DNA of 64,000 bases from SZUA-430 sp040381215 (lineage in GTDB: Bacteria > Pseudomonadota > Alphaproteobacteria > Micropepsales > Micropepsaceae): contig JBEIHO010000011.1 in the NCBI GenBank assembly GCA_040381215.1, positions 1 through 64,000 on the forward strand. Reading direction: 5' to 3'. Both the position numbers and the translations under genes were made by a program. Of this stretch, positions 1 through 7,851 are shown one piece after another. Each line of letters opens with the position of its first letter. Positions within the stretch are counted from its first letter, which is position 1. The notes under the pieces were generated by a model. That model was not told where the DNA came from and did not search any database. It saw only the letters and a program-made list of their open reading frames with translations.

Positions 1-63
1 ATGCGGCAGCGACAGCTGCCGCAGACGGAGGAGTTCGGTGGGGGTATGTGCCCTGCAGAGACA

Positions 64-92
64 AACTCCCTCCCCCGCGCGTGCCGCGCGGG
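64..92. repeat. dispersed 29-base repeat, copy 1, with a perfect hairpin
   Basis: These 29 bases recur identically at 13494-13522. The 3' part is a perfect hairpin: an 8-base arm CCCGCGCG at 74-81, loop TGC, and the complementary arm at 85-92. A pyrimidine-rich ACTCCCTCCC leads into it. Both copies lie in non-coding DNA, so it looks like a small intergenic repeat. It may be a RAYT/REP-like or transcription-related element, but nothing in the sequence decides which. Confidence 0.6.
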
Positions 93-165
93 TACTCCCT
101 CGCACGCAAGGGAGAGAGATCTGCTTCTGGTAGCAGGATATTGGAAAGCGCCGCCCTGAAACAAG

Positions 166-198
166 AAAAAGCCCGGGCGCGATGTTGCGCGCCCGGGC
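166..198 (-). terminator. Rho-independent terminator of the barrel-protein operon
   Basis: Read on the minus strand, an 11-base GC-only stem (171-181 with 188-198, six-base loop) is followed directly by a run of five T (166-170 on the minus strand). It lies 22 bases past the stop of the 221-955 gene. This is a textbook intrinsic terminator. Confidence 0.85.
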
Positions 199-220
199 CC
201 TCGTCAGGAGAAGTGACGTA

Positions 221-955
221 TCAGAGAGGGAGCAGCGGGTTTTCCTCGCGCAGCCAGCGCGGGCCCTCGTTGCGGCGCTGCTGCAGCGTGCCATCGCCAA
301 AGCCATAACGCAGACCGATGGACCACGTATCGAACTCTGTGCCACTGCCGATATCGGTGTAGGCATAACCACCGAACACGCTGTAAGCCGTGCCGGCGAA
401 ACGATACTCTGCATCGAGCCCATAGGCCGTGATCTCAGTGGACGAATCCGTGGAGTCGAGGTGATTGATGCTGCCGGTGACAGAAAGATCCGGGTTCGCA
501 AACCAGGTCGCGGCCGCACTCATGCGCCAGGCATCCTCGTTGGCCCCAAACGACTCTGACGTCACCAAGCCAAGACCAGCTTCAAGCACGAAAGCGCCCG
601 CGGTGTACTGGGCTTCCGTGCCCAGGGTCCACAACGAGGCGCCATACAGGCTCTGGTAATCCAGCAGCGCACCAACCGCCCAATCACCACCGTCATGGAA
701 CACGTGCGCCGACAGGCCCGACGTGCTGGTCGCGGTGCCTTCGCCTTCGAGCCGGATGACTTTGCCGTCGAACTGGACGAGCCAGTTGCCCGCAAGCGGA
801 GTAACGACAGAACCACCGGCACCCAAACCGGTCAACTCGGTCGAGCCTGAATCGAGGAATGCCAGGTTGACATCCACGAAACCCGGCGTTCCGGCGGTGG
901 CGATGGCCGGCACAAGCAACGCAAGCGCCGCAGCGGAAGCAATTTGATAACGCAT
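221..955 (-). CDS. putative outer-membrane beta-barrel protein (paralog A)
   Basis: Exported protein of 244 residues. A signal peptide (about residues 1-21, cut after ATA/TAG) precedes short alternating strands rich in Gly, Tyr, Trp and Ser, the pattern of a small transmembrane barrel or porin-like protein. The last strand (GLRYGFGDG) is followed by a charged tail containing RRNEGPRWLR instead of ending on the aromatic residue usual for barrel targeting. The gene at 1007-1753 is a paralog with the same architecture and tail. The start has a good ribosome site (GAGGAG, 9 bases upstream). It is the second gene of the pair and ends at a strong terminator. No specific family is recognised; a periplasmic barrel-like protein is the alternative. 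Confidence 0.7.
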   Translation of the reverse strand: MRYQIASAAALALLVPAIATAGTPGFVDVNLAFLDSGSTELTGLGAGGSVVTPLAGNWLVQFDGKVIRLEGEGTATSTSGLSAHVFHDGGDWAVGALLDYQSLYGASLWTLGTEAQYTAGAFVLEAGLGLVTSESFGANEDAWRMSAAATWFANPDLSVTGSINHLDSTDSSTEITAYGLDAEYRFAGTAYSVFGGYAYTDIGSGTEFDTWSIGLRYGFGDGTLQQRRNEGPRWLREENPLLPL

Positions 956-1006
956 TTACTCAACTCCTCTGCATGATAATCGTGACGAAACCTTCGCGGC
1001 CGTGCG

Positions 1007-1753
1007 CTAGTCCAGCAGTCGGATGGCGCGCCGATCCTGCCTCAACCACCTTGGGCCCTCATCGCGCCTGGCCTGCAGCGATCCGTCCCCGAACCCGTAG
1101 CGAAGGCCGAGTGCCCAGCTATCGGCGTCATATGCGATCAGATAATCAACGTCCGCGCGCTCGTAGGCGACGAACAGGCTGAACGGGGACTGGTCGATAC
1201 GATATTCGGCCTCGACACCATAGGTCTGCGAGCCGGCGTCGAATGTGACGTCGTATGACTCCGTGCCGATCGTGCCCGCGATGGAGAGGTCGGGCGTCAC
1301 GTACCAGGTAACACTCGCGTCCGCATTCCAGACATCGATATTGATGCTAAACTGCTCCAGGTTTCCCGCCGAAACCCCGCCCTCGATCACGAAGGCACCC
1401 AGCGTGGCCTGCGCTTCCATCCCGAGCGTCCACTGGGTTAGGCCGTAGATGCTCCAGTAATCGACAACACCACCGATGGCCCAGTTGCCGCCATCATGAA
1501 ACACGTGCCCTGCAAAGTTGTTCGAGGTTGCGAAGTCATAACGAACGAAGCTGCCGTCGAACTGTGCGCCCCAGGGGCCAGACAGGTTGACGGCCAACGA
1601 GCCACCAGCCGACACGGTGTCATAATCCACGTCCAAGCCAGGAGCCGTGAGTTCGAGCGTTCCGACACTGAGATCGACATATCCCGGCGTGCCGGCCCCG
1701 GCGGGCAGCGCGAATGCGAGGGCAGCAGCAGAAATGAGGAACTGACGCTTCAT
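1007..1753 (-). CDS. putative outer-membrane beta-barrel protein (paralog B)
   Basis: Exported protein of 248 residues, paralogous to the product of 221-955. Both open with signal peptide then AGTPG(F/Y)VD, share the FHDGG.WAIG-type segment near residue 85, and end with LRYGFGDGSLQARRDEGPRWLR. I use the ATG at 1753 because the upstream in-frame start is a TTG with no advantage. Only 51 bases separate it from paralog A, so the two are probably co-transcribed after a tandem duplication. The predicted fold is a small outer-membrane barrel; substrate or role is unknown. The divergent gene upstream is a GMC oxidoreductase, which gives no firm functional link. Confidence 0.7.
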   Translation of the reverse strand: MKRQFLISAAALAFALPAGAGTPGYVDLSVGTLELTAPGLDVDYDTVSAGGSLAVNLSGPWGAQFDGSFVRYDFATSNNFAGHVFHDGGNWAIGGVVDYWSIYGLTQWTLGMEAQATLGAFVIEGGVSAGNLEQFSINIDVWNADASVTWYVTPDLSIAGTIGTESYDVTFDAGSQTYGVEAEYRIDQSPFSLFVAYERADVDYLIAYDADSWALGLRYGFGDGSLQARRDEGPRWLRQDRRAIRLLD

Positions 1754-2100
1754 GACCAAGGGTTCTCTCTTGCAAACGAATCAACGAGGAACATGCTAGG
1801 CGAACCAGCCGGCTGAAGGAGTGATTACACGCTGTTCATCTGCGTGGCTGTGACGGCACTCACACGTATATCCAACCCGAAATTCCGAGGCTTTCAACTC
1901 AGGGCAGCCCTGCACGCGAGGCGTGATCGATAAATTGACTGTGTCCGAATCAATGCGCCCCGTCGCTGCGCTGGCGTGGGCGGAGCCAACACCCCTTCCG
2001 GCACAACGTGAATGGCCCGCGCGTGCTGCGGGATGAGGCAACCCTCGCAAACACCCTGACGCGCTTGCCTTCGCGGCGCGGCTCGGGCACATGGGACGGC
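1754..2100. other. divergent intergenic region, no gene seen
   Basis: About 350 bases between the barrel-protein operon (leftward) and the GMC oxidoreductase (rightward). Reading frames here only extend neighbouring frames and lack start signals. It should hold both promoters, but I could not identify convincing -35/-10 pairs. Confidence 0.5.
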
Positions 2101-3756
2101 ATGAGCAACAATCCCGAATTCGATTTCATCATTGTCGGCGCGGGCAGCGCCGGCTGCGTGCTGGCCAATCGCCTGACGGCGGACGGGAAGAGTACCGTGC
2201 TGCTGCTGGAGGCCGGGGGCGACGACAGGCCCCTGAAGGAGCCCTCGCAGTTCATGTCGAACATGATGATCCACATTCCCGTCGGCTATGCGCAGACGCT
2301 GAAGGATCCGAAAGTCAACTGGCTGTTCCCGACCGAGCCGGATCCGGGCTCGGCCGGCCGCGTGCACCTGTGGCCGCGCGGCAAGGTGCTGGGCGGGTCG
2401 TCGTCGATCAACGGGCTGCTCTATATTCGCGGCCAACAGTCCGACTATGACGGCTGGCGGCAACTGGGGTGCGAGGGGTGGAGTTGGGAGGACGTGTTCC
2501 CCTATTTCCGCCGCTCGCAGCATCAAGAGCGCGGCGCGGATCGCTGGCATGCGACGGGCGGGCCGCTGAATGTCTCTGACGTCACCGAGCGCCACCCCGT
2601 GTCGGATGCGGTGATCGAGGCCTGCGCGGAAGCCGGCATTCCCCGCAACCCGGACGTCAATGCCGAGAGCCAGGAGGGCGCAGGCTATTACCAGCTCACG
2701 GTGAAGAACGGGCTTCGGCAATCGGCGGCGGTTGCCTATCTGCATCCGGCGATGGGCCGGGCCAACCTGAAGGTCGAGACGCGTGCCCTGGCGCAGCGCG
2801 TGACCTTCGAGGGTCGCAGGGCCACGGGCGTGGTCTATGCGCAGGCCGGCCGAACGGTCACGGCGCGGGCCCGGCGCGAGGTCATCCTCGCTGGTGGGGC
2901 GATCAACTCGCCGCAATTGCTGCAGCTCTCGGGCATCGGTGCGGGTGGCCTGCTGCAGTCGCATGGCATTGACGTCGTGCACGACCTGCCGGGCGTGGGC
3001 GAGAACCTGCAGGACCATTATGTGGTCGGCGCCACGTTCCGGCTGAAGCCGGGAACGATCTCGATCAACGAGACGAGCCGCGGCCTGCCCTTCGTGCGCG
3101 AGGCGTTCAAGTACCTGTTCCAGCGCAAGGGGCTGCTGACGCTGTCGGCCGCACATATCGCGGCGTTCGTGAAATCGCGCCCGGACCTCGTCTCGCCCGA
3201 TATCCAGTACCACATCCTGCCGGCGACCGTCGACACGGGGAAGCTCGCTGCGGAGGGCTCGATGGAACTCGAGGCCGCGCCGGGCCTCACGATTGCGCCC
3301 TGCCAGGTTCGTCCCGAAAGCCGCGGCTGGATCCGCATCAAGTCAGCCGATCCGTCGGTCTATCCGGCCATCCAGCCCAACTACCTGAGTGATCCGCTGG
3401 ACCAGGAAGTCATCGTCGCGGGGCTGAAGTGGGCGCGCAAGATTGCGAACCAGAAGGCGCTTGCACCCTATGTGCAGTCCGAGCTTGCGCCCGGGGACAG
3501 CGTGAAGACGGACGCCGAATTCCTGGACTTCGCGCGCAATGCGGGCGCCACGATCTATCATCCCGTGGGCACCTGCCAGATGGGCCATGGTCCGCGCGCG
3601 GTCGTGGATCCGCAGTTGCGCGTTCACGGCATCGAGGGCTTGCGTGTGGTGGACGCATCGATCATGCCACGGCTTGTTTCGGGCAACACGAACGCCCCGA
3701 CGATCATGATCGCGGAGAAAGCCTGCGACATGATCCTGGGGCGGGCGGCGGCCTAG
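2101..3756 (+). CDS. GMC family FAD-dependent oxidoreductase (choline dehydrogenase-like)
   Basis: 551 residues, normal length for glucose-methanol-choline oxidoreductases. The N-terminal FAD dinucleotide site VGAGSAG is at about residues 12-18. The GMC signature PRGKVLGGSSSING is near 90-105, and the C-terminal catalytic His (YHPVGTCQMG) and Asn (SGNTNAP) segments are present. These enzymes oxidise primary alcohols to aldehydes with FAD in the cytoplasm; the alcohol here is unknown. I chose ATG 2101 over the longer frame from 2008 because the FAD motif then sits at the usual distance from the N terminus. It converges on the DUF1993 gene across a hairpin. Confidence 0.93.
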   Translation: MSNNPEFDFIIVGAGSAGCVLANRLTADGKSTVLLLEAGGDDRPLKEPSQFMSNMMIHIPVGYAQTLKDPKVNWLFPTEPDPGSAGRVHLWPRGKVLGGSSSINGLLYIRGQQSDYDGWRQLGCEGWSWEDVFPYFRRSQHQERGADRWHATGGPLNVSDVTERHPVSDAVIEACAEAGIPRNPDVNAESQEGAGYYQLTVKNGLRQSAAVAYLHPAMGRANLKVETRALAQRVTFEGRRATGVVYAQAGRTVTARARREVILAGGAINSPQLLQLSGIGAGGLLQSHGIDVVHDLPGVGENLQDHYVVGATFRLKPGTISINETSRGLPFVREAFKYLFQRKGLLTLSAAHIAAFVKSRPDLVSPDIQYHILPATVDTGKLAAEGSMELEAAPGLTIAPCQVRPESRGWIRIKSADPSVYPAIQPNYLSDPLDQEVIVAGLKWARKIANQKALAPYVQSELAPGDSVKTDAEFLDFARNAGATIYHPVGTCQMGHGPRAVVDPQLRVHGIEGLRVVDASIMPRLVSGNTNAPTIMIAEKACDMILGRAAA

Positions 3757-3771
3757 AGCCACAAGACGCGG

Positions 3772-3793
3772 ATGGTCCGCCTTCGCGGACCAT
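3772..3793. terminator. bidirectional hairpin between convergent genes
   Basis: A perfect 9-base stem (ATGGTCCGC paired with GCGGACCAT) with a CTTC tetraloop, placed between the GMC gene stop and the DUF1993 gene stop. There is no T tract, so it may be only a weak terminator or an RNA-stabilising hairpin. Confidence 0.5.
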
Positions 3794-3801
3794 GAGGTGA
3801 G

Positions 3802-4308
3802 TCAGAGCCCTCCAATGAATTCGCGCTTGCCGACATCGACGCCGTTGTGGCGCAGGATGTTGTAGGCGGTCGTCATGTGGAAGAAGAAGTTCGGTGTGGC
3901 GAAGTTGTGCAGGTAAGTAGCGCCCGTCCAGGTGAACTTCTGTCCGGCCAGCGTCAGCGTGACGTCGCGTTCGGCTGCACCGTCGAACTTCTCGCGCGGC
4001 AATGAACGAATGAAATCCAGCGTCTTGCCGATGCGCTGCTGCAACTCGTCGAAGCTTGCCTCGGTGTCGGCGAAGGCGGGGATGTCGACGCCGGCGAGAC
4101 GGGCAGATGCACCCTTGGCATGGTCGGTCGCGATCTGGACCTGGCGGGCCAGCGGGAACATGTCCGGGGCAATGCGGGCCGTCACGAAGACCTGCGGGTC
4201 GATCTTGCGGGCGGTGGCACTGGCTTCAGCCTTCTTCAGGATGGTCGACAGGCTGGTGAGGTACTGGACGAAGACGCCGACGCTGGCGCCATGGAGGTTC
4301 GAAGACAT
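3802..4308 (-). CDS. DUF1993 family protein
   Basis: 168 residues, the usual size for DUF1993. Typical features are the N-terminal block with a repeated YL..L..IL helix, the DMFPLARQVQIA segment near residue 50, and the C-terminal NFFFHMTTAYNILRHNGV segment that ends these proteins. The family is a helical bundle related in layout to DinB-like proteins; no activity is established. It is probably cytoplasmic. It is transcribed alone, divergent from 4428-5285. Confidence 0.85.
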   Translation of the reverse strand: MSSNLHGASVGVFVQYLTSLSTILKKAEASATARKIDPQVFVTARIAPDMFPLARQVQIATDHAKGASARLAGVDIPAFADTEASFDELQQRIGKTLDFIRSLPREKFDGAAERDVTLTLAGQKFTWTGATYLHNFATPNFFFHMTTAYNILRHNGVDVGKREFIGGL

Positions 4309-4427
4309 GGATGTTCACTCCGGTTTGGCCTGATGGATCCTCCTAGCATGAAAGCCGATGGCAGGGGCATGGCCCAAACGGTGAAATCGTGCGATGAGGC
4401 ATCCGGAACCTGAGAGATCGCTGCATC

Positions 4428-5285
4428 ATGCTCCCTGCCCTGGTTATCGCCGCCGCCGTCGTCGCGCTTGTCCTGGCCATACGGTCCCGGGGGCGGCGCG
4501 AGATCGTCTATGCCGTCTCGGATGAATTTCCCCAGTGGTTCGTGGCCGTTCGCTTCCGCGAAGGCGAGACGCGCCGCAGCGTTGCCCTGCCCATCGGCGT
4601 CAAGCTGAAATGGGGCTCCAGCGCGAACTTCACCTTCGTGGGGACGGGTGCAGCCTATTGGGACCGGTTTCTCCTGCTTGCGGGGGCACCGCGCGACTCG
4701 CGCCTGCCCGTCTTCCTCGACCCGCACGTGGAGGATGCGTATGTGGCGCGCGTCCGCCTGGGACGCCCGCCGGTCATGCTGCTGGGGCTCCTGCGCCTGC
4801 TGCATGACATCGGGCTGCGGCGGATGCCCGGGGGAGAGGTCGAGACCGACCTGTCGCATACGGGTGCGCGCCCCGATGCGATGCCGACGCGTGAGAGCGT
4901 GGCGGCCCTCTTATCGTGTCCCCCCGATTATCGCCCAGCGATGGTGAATTTCTTTCGCTACCGGGAGCAGGCTCAGTATCCGGCAGACCAGGGACCGCCG
5001 GTATCGGGGCGGCGGGCCTATGCCCGCTACGGGATGGTGGCGCTGGAGACGGTCTATCGCACGGGTGGGCGCCTCGTCTTCTTCGGCAGGGTCGAGGAAA
5101 CGGTTGTCGAGGCGAAGTCCGGCCCCATGACGGGGGCATGGGATGATATCGGCGTCATGCAATACACGGAACCCAAGGCGATCCTGACAATGGAGCAGGT
5201 GCCGAAATACCGGGACGCCTTGAAGCACCGCGACGCGGGACTGGCAGAGACCGTCATCATCGCGTCCACACCGGACGCCGATTGA
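4428..5285 (+). CDS. membrane-anchored protein of unknown function
   Basis: 285 residues. A hydrophobic N-terminal segment (about residues 2-18) followed by RSRGRR suggests a single anchor with the rest in the cytoplasm. The body has well-mixed composition with no motif I recognise; FPQWFVAVRF near residue 35 and an acidic ELTH-poor middle give no family clue. Codon use looks like the neighbours', so it is a real gene. It starts 119 bases from the divergent DUF1993 gene and ends 16 bases from the convergent membrane protein gene. Confidence 0.6.
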   Translation: MLPALVIAAAVVALVLAIRSRGRREIVYAVSDEFPQWFVAVRFREGETRRSVALPIGVKLKWGSSANFTFVGTGAAYWDRFLLLAGAPRDSRLPVFLDPHVEDAYVARVRLGRPPVMLLGLLRLLHDIGLRRMPGGEVETDLSHTGARPDAMPTRESVAALLSCPPDYRPAMVNFFRYREQAQYPADQGPPVSGRRAYARYGMVALETVYRTGGRLVFFGRVEETVVEAKSGPMTGAWDDIGVMQYTEPKAILTMEQVPKYRDALKHRDAGLAETVIIASTPDAD

Positions 5286-5301
5286 GCCGCCGGGGCCGGC
5301 G

Positions 5302-6444
5302 CTAGAAGAATGGCTGCAGCAGGGACTGGATCGCCTGCGGGCCGAACCAGGACAGCACCGGCAGCAGGCCGATGAGCAGGCACTTCAGCACGTTGGGCCA
5401 CCCGCCTGGCCAGTTTGCCATGCGGGCAATCTGGTTTCGGATGGTCAGCATGCCGGCCATCGCCGGCAGGGCAACGGCCTCGACGATGCGGCCGTTCGAA
5501 TAGGCGCGGCGCCAGATCTCGCGCGAGTAGGCGTTCAGCTCGTTCTGGACCATCTGCTTGCTGTTGCGGATGGCGGTGCGGGCACCCCATACGCCGCCGA
5601 AGCCTGCGACCAGCACAACCAGGATGCCGAAGCCCATCAGCGTTGCGCTGGCGGTTGCCGCATCGGGACGGGAGAGGACCGGCCCCAGGAGCAGCAGCGG
5701 CAGAGACAGGACGAGGATCGCCATGCGCATGTGACGGGCCAGTGGTGCCAGGGCCGAGGGATCAAACAGGTCAACGCGCAGGTGGGTTCCCAACGTGCTG
5801 GATAGCCGATAGTGCAGCAATGCCGCGTGCGCCAGGCAGGATCCCAGCAAGCCGAATACGAGGGTCAGGCGCAGATAGAGCCAAAGCGTGATGAGCCATG
5901 TGGTGACCTGCGGGGACGCGGTGCCGACCTGGACCAGGTTGCCAAAGACCGGTGTCAGCACGGCAGCCCAGAACCCGCCAAAGACAAGGCGCACGATAAC
6001 GCCGGGCTCTGCCAAGGCGGCGAGTGCAACGTCGTACTCCTCCTCCGTGGCAGACAGTGCGCCCGCGCTATTGGCGAGGGCGCTGACAGCGCTTCGGGCG
6101 AGGAGTGTGGGCAGAACCGTGCAACAGGCGATCAAGGCCAGCAGCAGCATGTCGGCGCCAACAGCTGCGTCGAGGAAGAAGAGTGTGCCGCCAACATGGA
6201 TCCCAGTCATCGCGCCGGCCAGGTTCAATACCAGGAGATGAAGTGCAGCCAGCGCCGCGAACAGGGTGCCGCCGGCGAGCAGCGGGCGGGCTTCGACGAT
6301 GTTGATGACGCGCTCGATGACACCCGGTGCCATGGAGGCAGTGGCGGCCGTTCCTTCCGGCGGCGGCAACGCCGCGCGCGCGGGCGGCGCTGTGCGCTCC
6401 GCGTCCGTCACGTGCGGCTGTTCCTGCTCCTGGCGTCCTGCCAT
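5302..6444 (-). CDS. polytopic membrane protein of unknown function
   Basis: 380 residues from ATG 6444 (a GTG at 6453 would add three). After a Pro/Ala-rich, probably disordered N-terminal stretch of about 40 residues there are six or so hydrophobic segments, roughly at 50-75, 82-108, 140-168, 175-205, 238-258 and 265-290. A soluble C-terminal part ends with a last hydrophobic segment near 355-375. An acidic EEEYDVALAAL segment lies between the second and third. I recognise no transporter or enzyme motif. Confidence 0.6.
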   Translation of the reverse strand: MAGRQEQEQPHVTDAERTAPPARAALPPPEGTAATASMAPGVIERVINIVEARPLLAGGTLFAALAALHLLVLNLAGAMTGIHVGGTLFFLDAAVGADMLLLALIACCTVLPTLLARSAVSALANSAGALSATEEEYDVALAALAEPGVIVRLVFGGFWAAVLTPVFGNLVQVGTASPQVTTWLITLWLYLRLTLVFGLLGSCLAHAALLHYRLSSTLGTHLRVDLFDPSALAPLARHMRMAILVLSLPLLLLGPVLSRPDAATASATLMGFGILVVLVAGFGGVWGARTAIRNSKQMVQNELNAYSREIWRRAYSNGRIVEAVALPAMAGMLTIRNQIARMANWPGGWPNVLKCLLIGLLPVLSWFGPQAIQSLLQPFF

Positions 6445-6580
6445 GGGTCCCACTGCCTGCGGCGCGGCGAAGCGTCCCCTGCCTCAAGGCCCGCGCGCAT
6501 CTTCCTTATCGCATGGCAGTATCGCCTTGGCTCACGGCCTGCGTCACGCCTTGCGCGGCATTAAGGTTAGGAGCGTCGGC

Positions 6581-7345
6581 TCAGCCCCTGTAGGCCCGGT
6601 TGAGCTTGCGCATGCCGCCAATCCAGCGGTTGTAGTCGCTGGACTTGCGGCGCATGTAGTCCAGCACCTCGGGGTGCGGCAGGATCAGGAAGTCCTCGGC
6701 GTCCAGGGCCTTGACGCAGGCCTCGGCCACCGCCTCGGGTTCGATCATGCCATCGATCGAGGCAACCCCACCCTCGTTGCCAGCCGTCATGGCCGTGCGA
6801 ACGGCTTGCGGGCATAGCACCGAGACCTTGATCCCGTCATCGCCATGGGTGAGCGCGAGCCACTCTGCGAGGCCCACGGCCGCGTGCTTGGTCACGGCGT
6901 AGGATGCCGAACCGATCTGCGAGAGCAGGCCTGCTGCCGAGGCCGTGTTGAGCAAGTATCCGCCGCCACGCGCCTTCATGCGGGGCACGAGGTGCCGGGC
7001 GGCCCAGACATGGGCCATCACGTTGATGTCCCAGATGCGCTGCCAGCCCTCGTTGGGCGTCTCCTCGCCGCCGGCGATGCCGATACCGGCGTTCGAACAG
7101 AACAGGTCAATGGGCCCGTGCTGTGCCTCGACAGCCTCGATGAGGATGCGGATGTCCTCTTCCTTCGAGACGTCGGTGCGGAAGGCAACGCCGCCACAGA
7201 GACTTGCGGTCTGTTCCGCACCGACGAGGTTCATGTCCGCGCAGACGACGCGACGCGCGCCTTCGGCGGCGAAGCGGATTGCCATTGCACGCCCTATGCC
7301 GCTTGCGGCGCCCGTGATGACGATGATGCGGTCGTTGAGCTTCAT
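6581..7345 (-). CDS. short-chain dehydrogenase/reductase
   Basis: 254 residues with classical SDR features: the NAD(P) site TGAASGIG at about residues 11-18, CSNAGIG near 88, and the catalytic SYAVTKHAA (Tyr-x3-Lys) near 155. It should be a soluble NAD(P)-dependent oxidoreductase; the substrate is not predictable. I use ATG 7345, which has a GAGGAA ribosome site 7 bases upstream and puts the Rossmann motif at the N terminus. The longer frame to 7570 runs into the next gene's upstream region. Confidence 0.9.
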   Translation of the reverse strand: MKLNDRIIVITGAASGIGRAMAIRFAAEGARRVVCADMNLVGAEQTASLCGGVAFRTDVSKEEDIRILIEAVEAQHGPIDLFCSNAGIGIAGGEETPNEGWQRIWDINVMAHVWAARHLVPRMKARGGGYLLNTASAAGLLSQIGSASYAVTKHAAVGLAEWLALTHGDDGIKVSVLCPQAVRTAMTAGNEGGVASIDGMIEPEAVAEACVKALDAEDFLILPHPEVLDYMRRKSSDYNRWIGGMRKLNRAYRG

Positions 7346-7524
7346 GGGCGGCGGTTCCTCGTTTTGAAAGTCTCGATGGCCGCACGATGGCACGGCGGCG
7401 GCGCGGCCTGCAACGGGCGTGGAGGTGCTGTTACAATTGCTCCCTTCTGTCGCCACAGGCTTGCGGGAGGATCGCCTCCTCCATTTTGTGGTTACATAAT
7501 TGGCGGCGATCGTGGGTGAATGGG

Positions 7525-7842
7525 ATGAAGACAAGCGGGAAGCGAGACGATATGCGAAAGAAGTCCTCAAGACGTATCACTGACCCTGAAAACCCTGAGT
7601 GGACGGCTGCAGACTTCGCGCGTGCGCGTCCCTCCCGCGAGGTGGTGCCGCATATCGTCGAGGCCTCCTTGCGGCGGCGCGGGCGCCCGACCGAGGGGGC
7701 GAGCGCAAAGGTACAGGTGACGCTGCGCCTGGATGCGACCGTGCTGGCGCATTTCAAGTCTCAGGGACCGGGCTGGCAGACGCGCATCAACGCAGCCCTC
7801 ATGAAGGCCATCGGCGCCAAGGCGGGGCCGCGCCGGAAGTAG
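7525..7842 (+). CDS. orphan BrnA-type antitoxin family protein
   Basis: 105 residues from ATG 7525 (96 from ATG 7552). The C-terminal half matches the BrnA antitoxin family: an ARARPSREVVPHIV segment, RRRGRPTEG, then VQVTLRLDATVLAHFKSQG and WQTRINAALM, a ribbon-helix-helix DNA-binding region. BrnA normally follows and neutralises the RelE-like toxin BrnT. Here the upstream neighbour is a divergent SDR and the 180 bases before the start contain no BrnT-like frame, so it is an orphan. It probably acts as a small transcription regulator, perhaps of its own promoter. Confidence 0.8.
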   Translation: MKTSGKRDDMRKKSSRRITDPENPEWTAADFARARPSREVVPHIVEASLRRRGRPTEGASAKVQVTLRLDATVLAHFKSQGPGWQTRINAALMKAIGAKAGPRRK

Positions 7843-7851
7843 GACCCGTGG

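Noticed and set aside
7387..7524. upstream extension of the BrnA gene as a BrnT toxin remnant
   Set aside because: The translated stretch shows no BrnT signature and has no start site support. It is the SDR promoter region.
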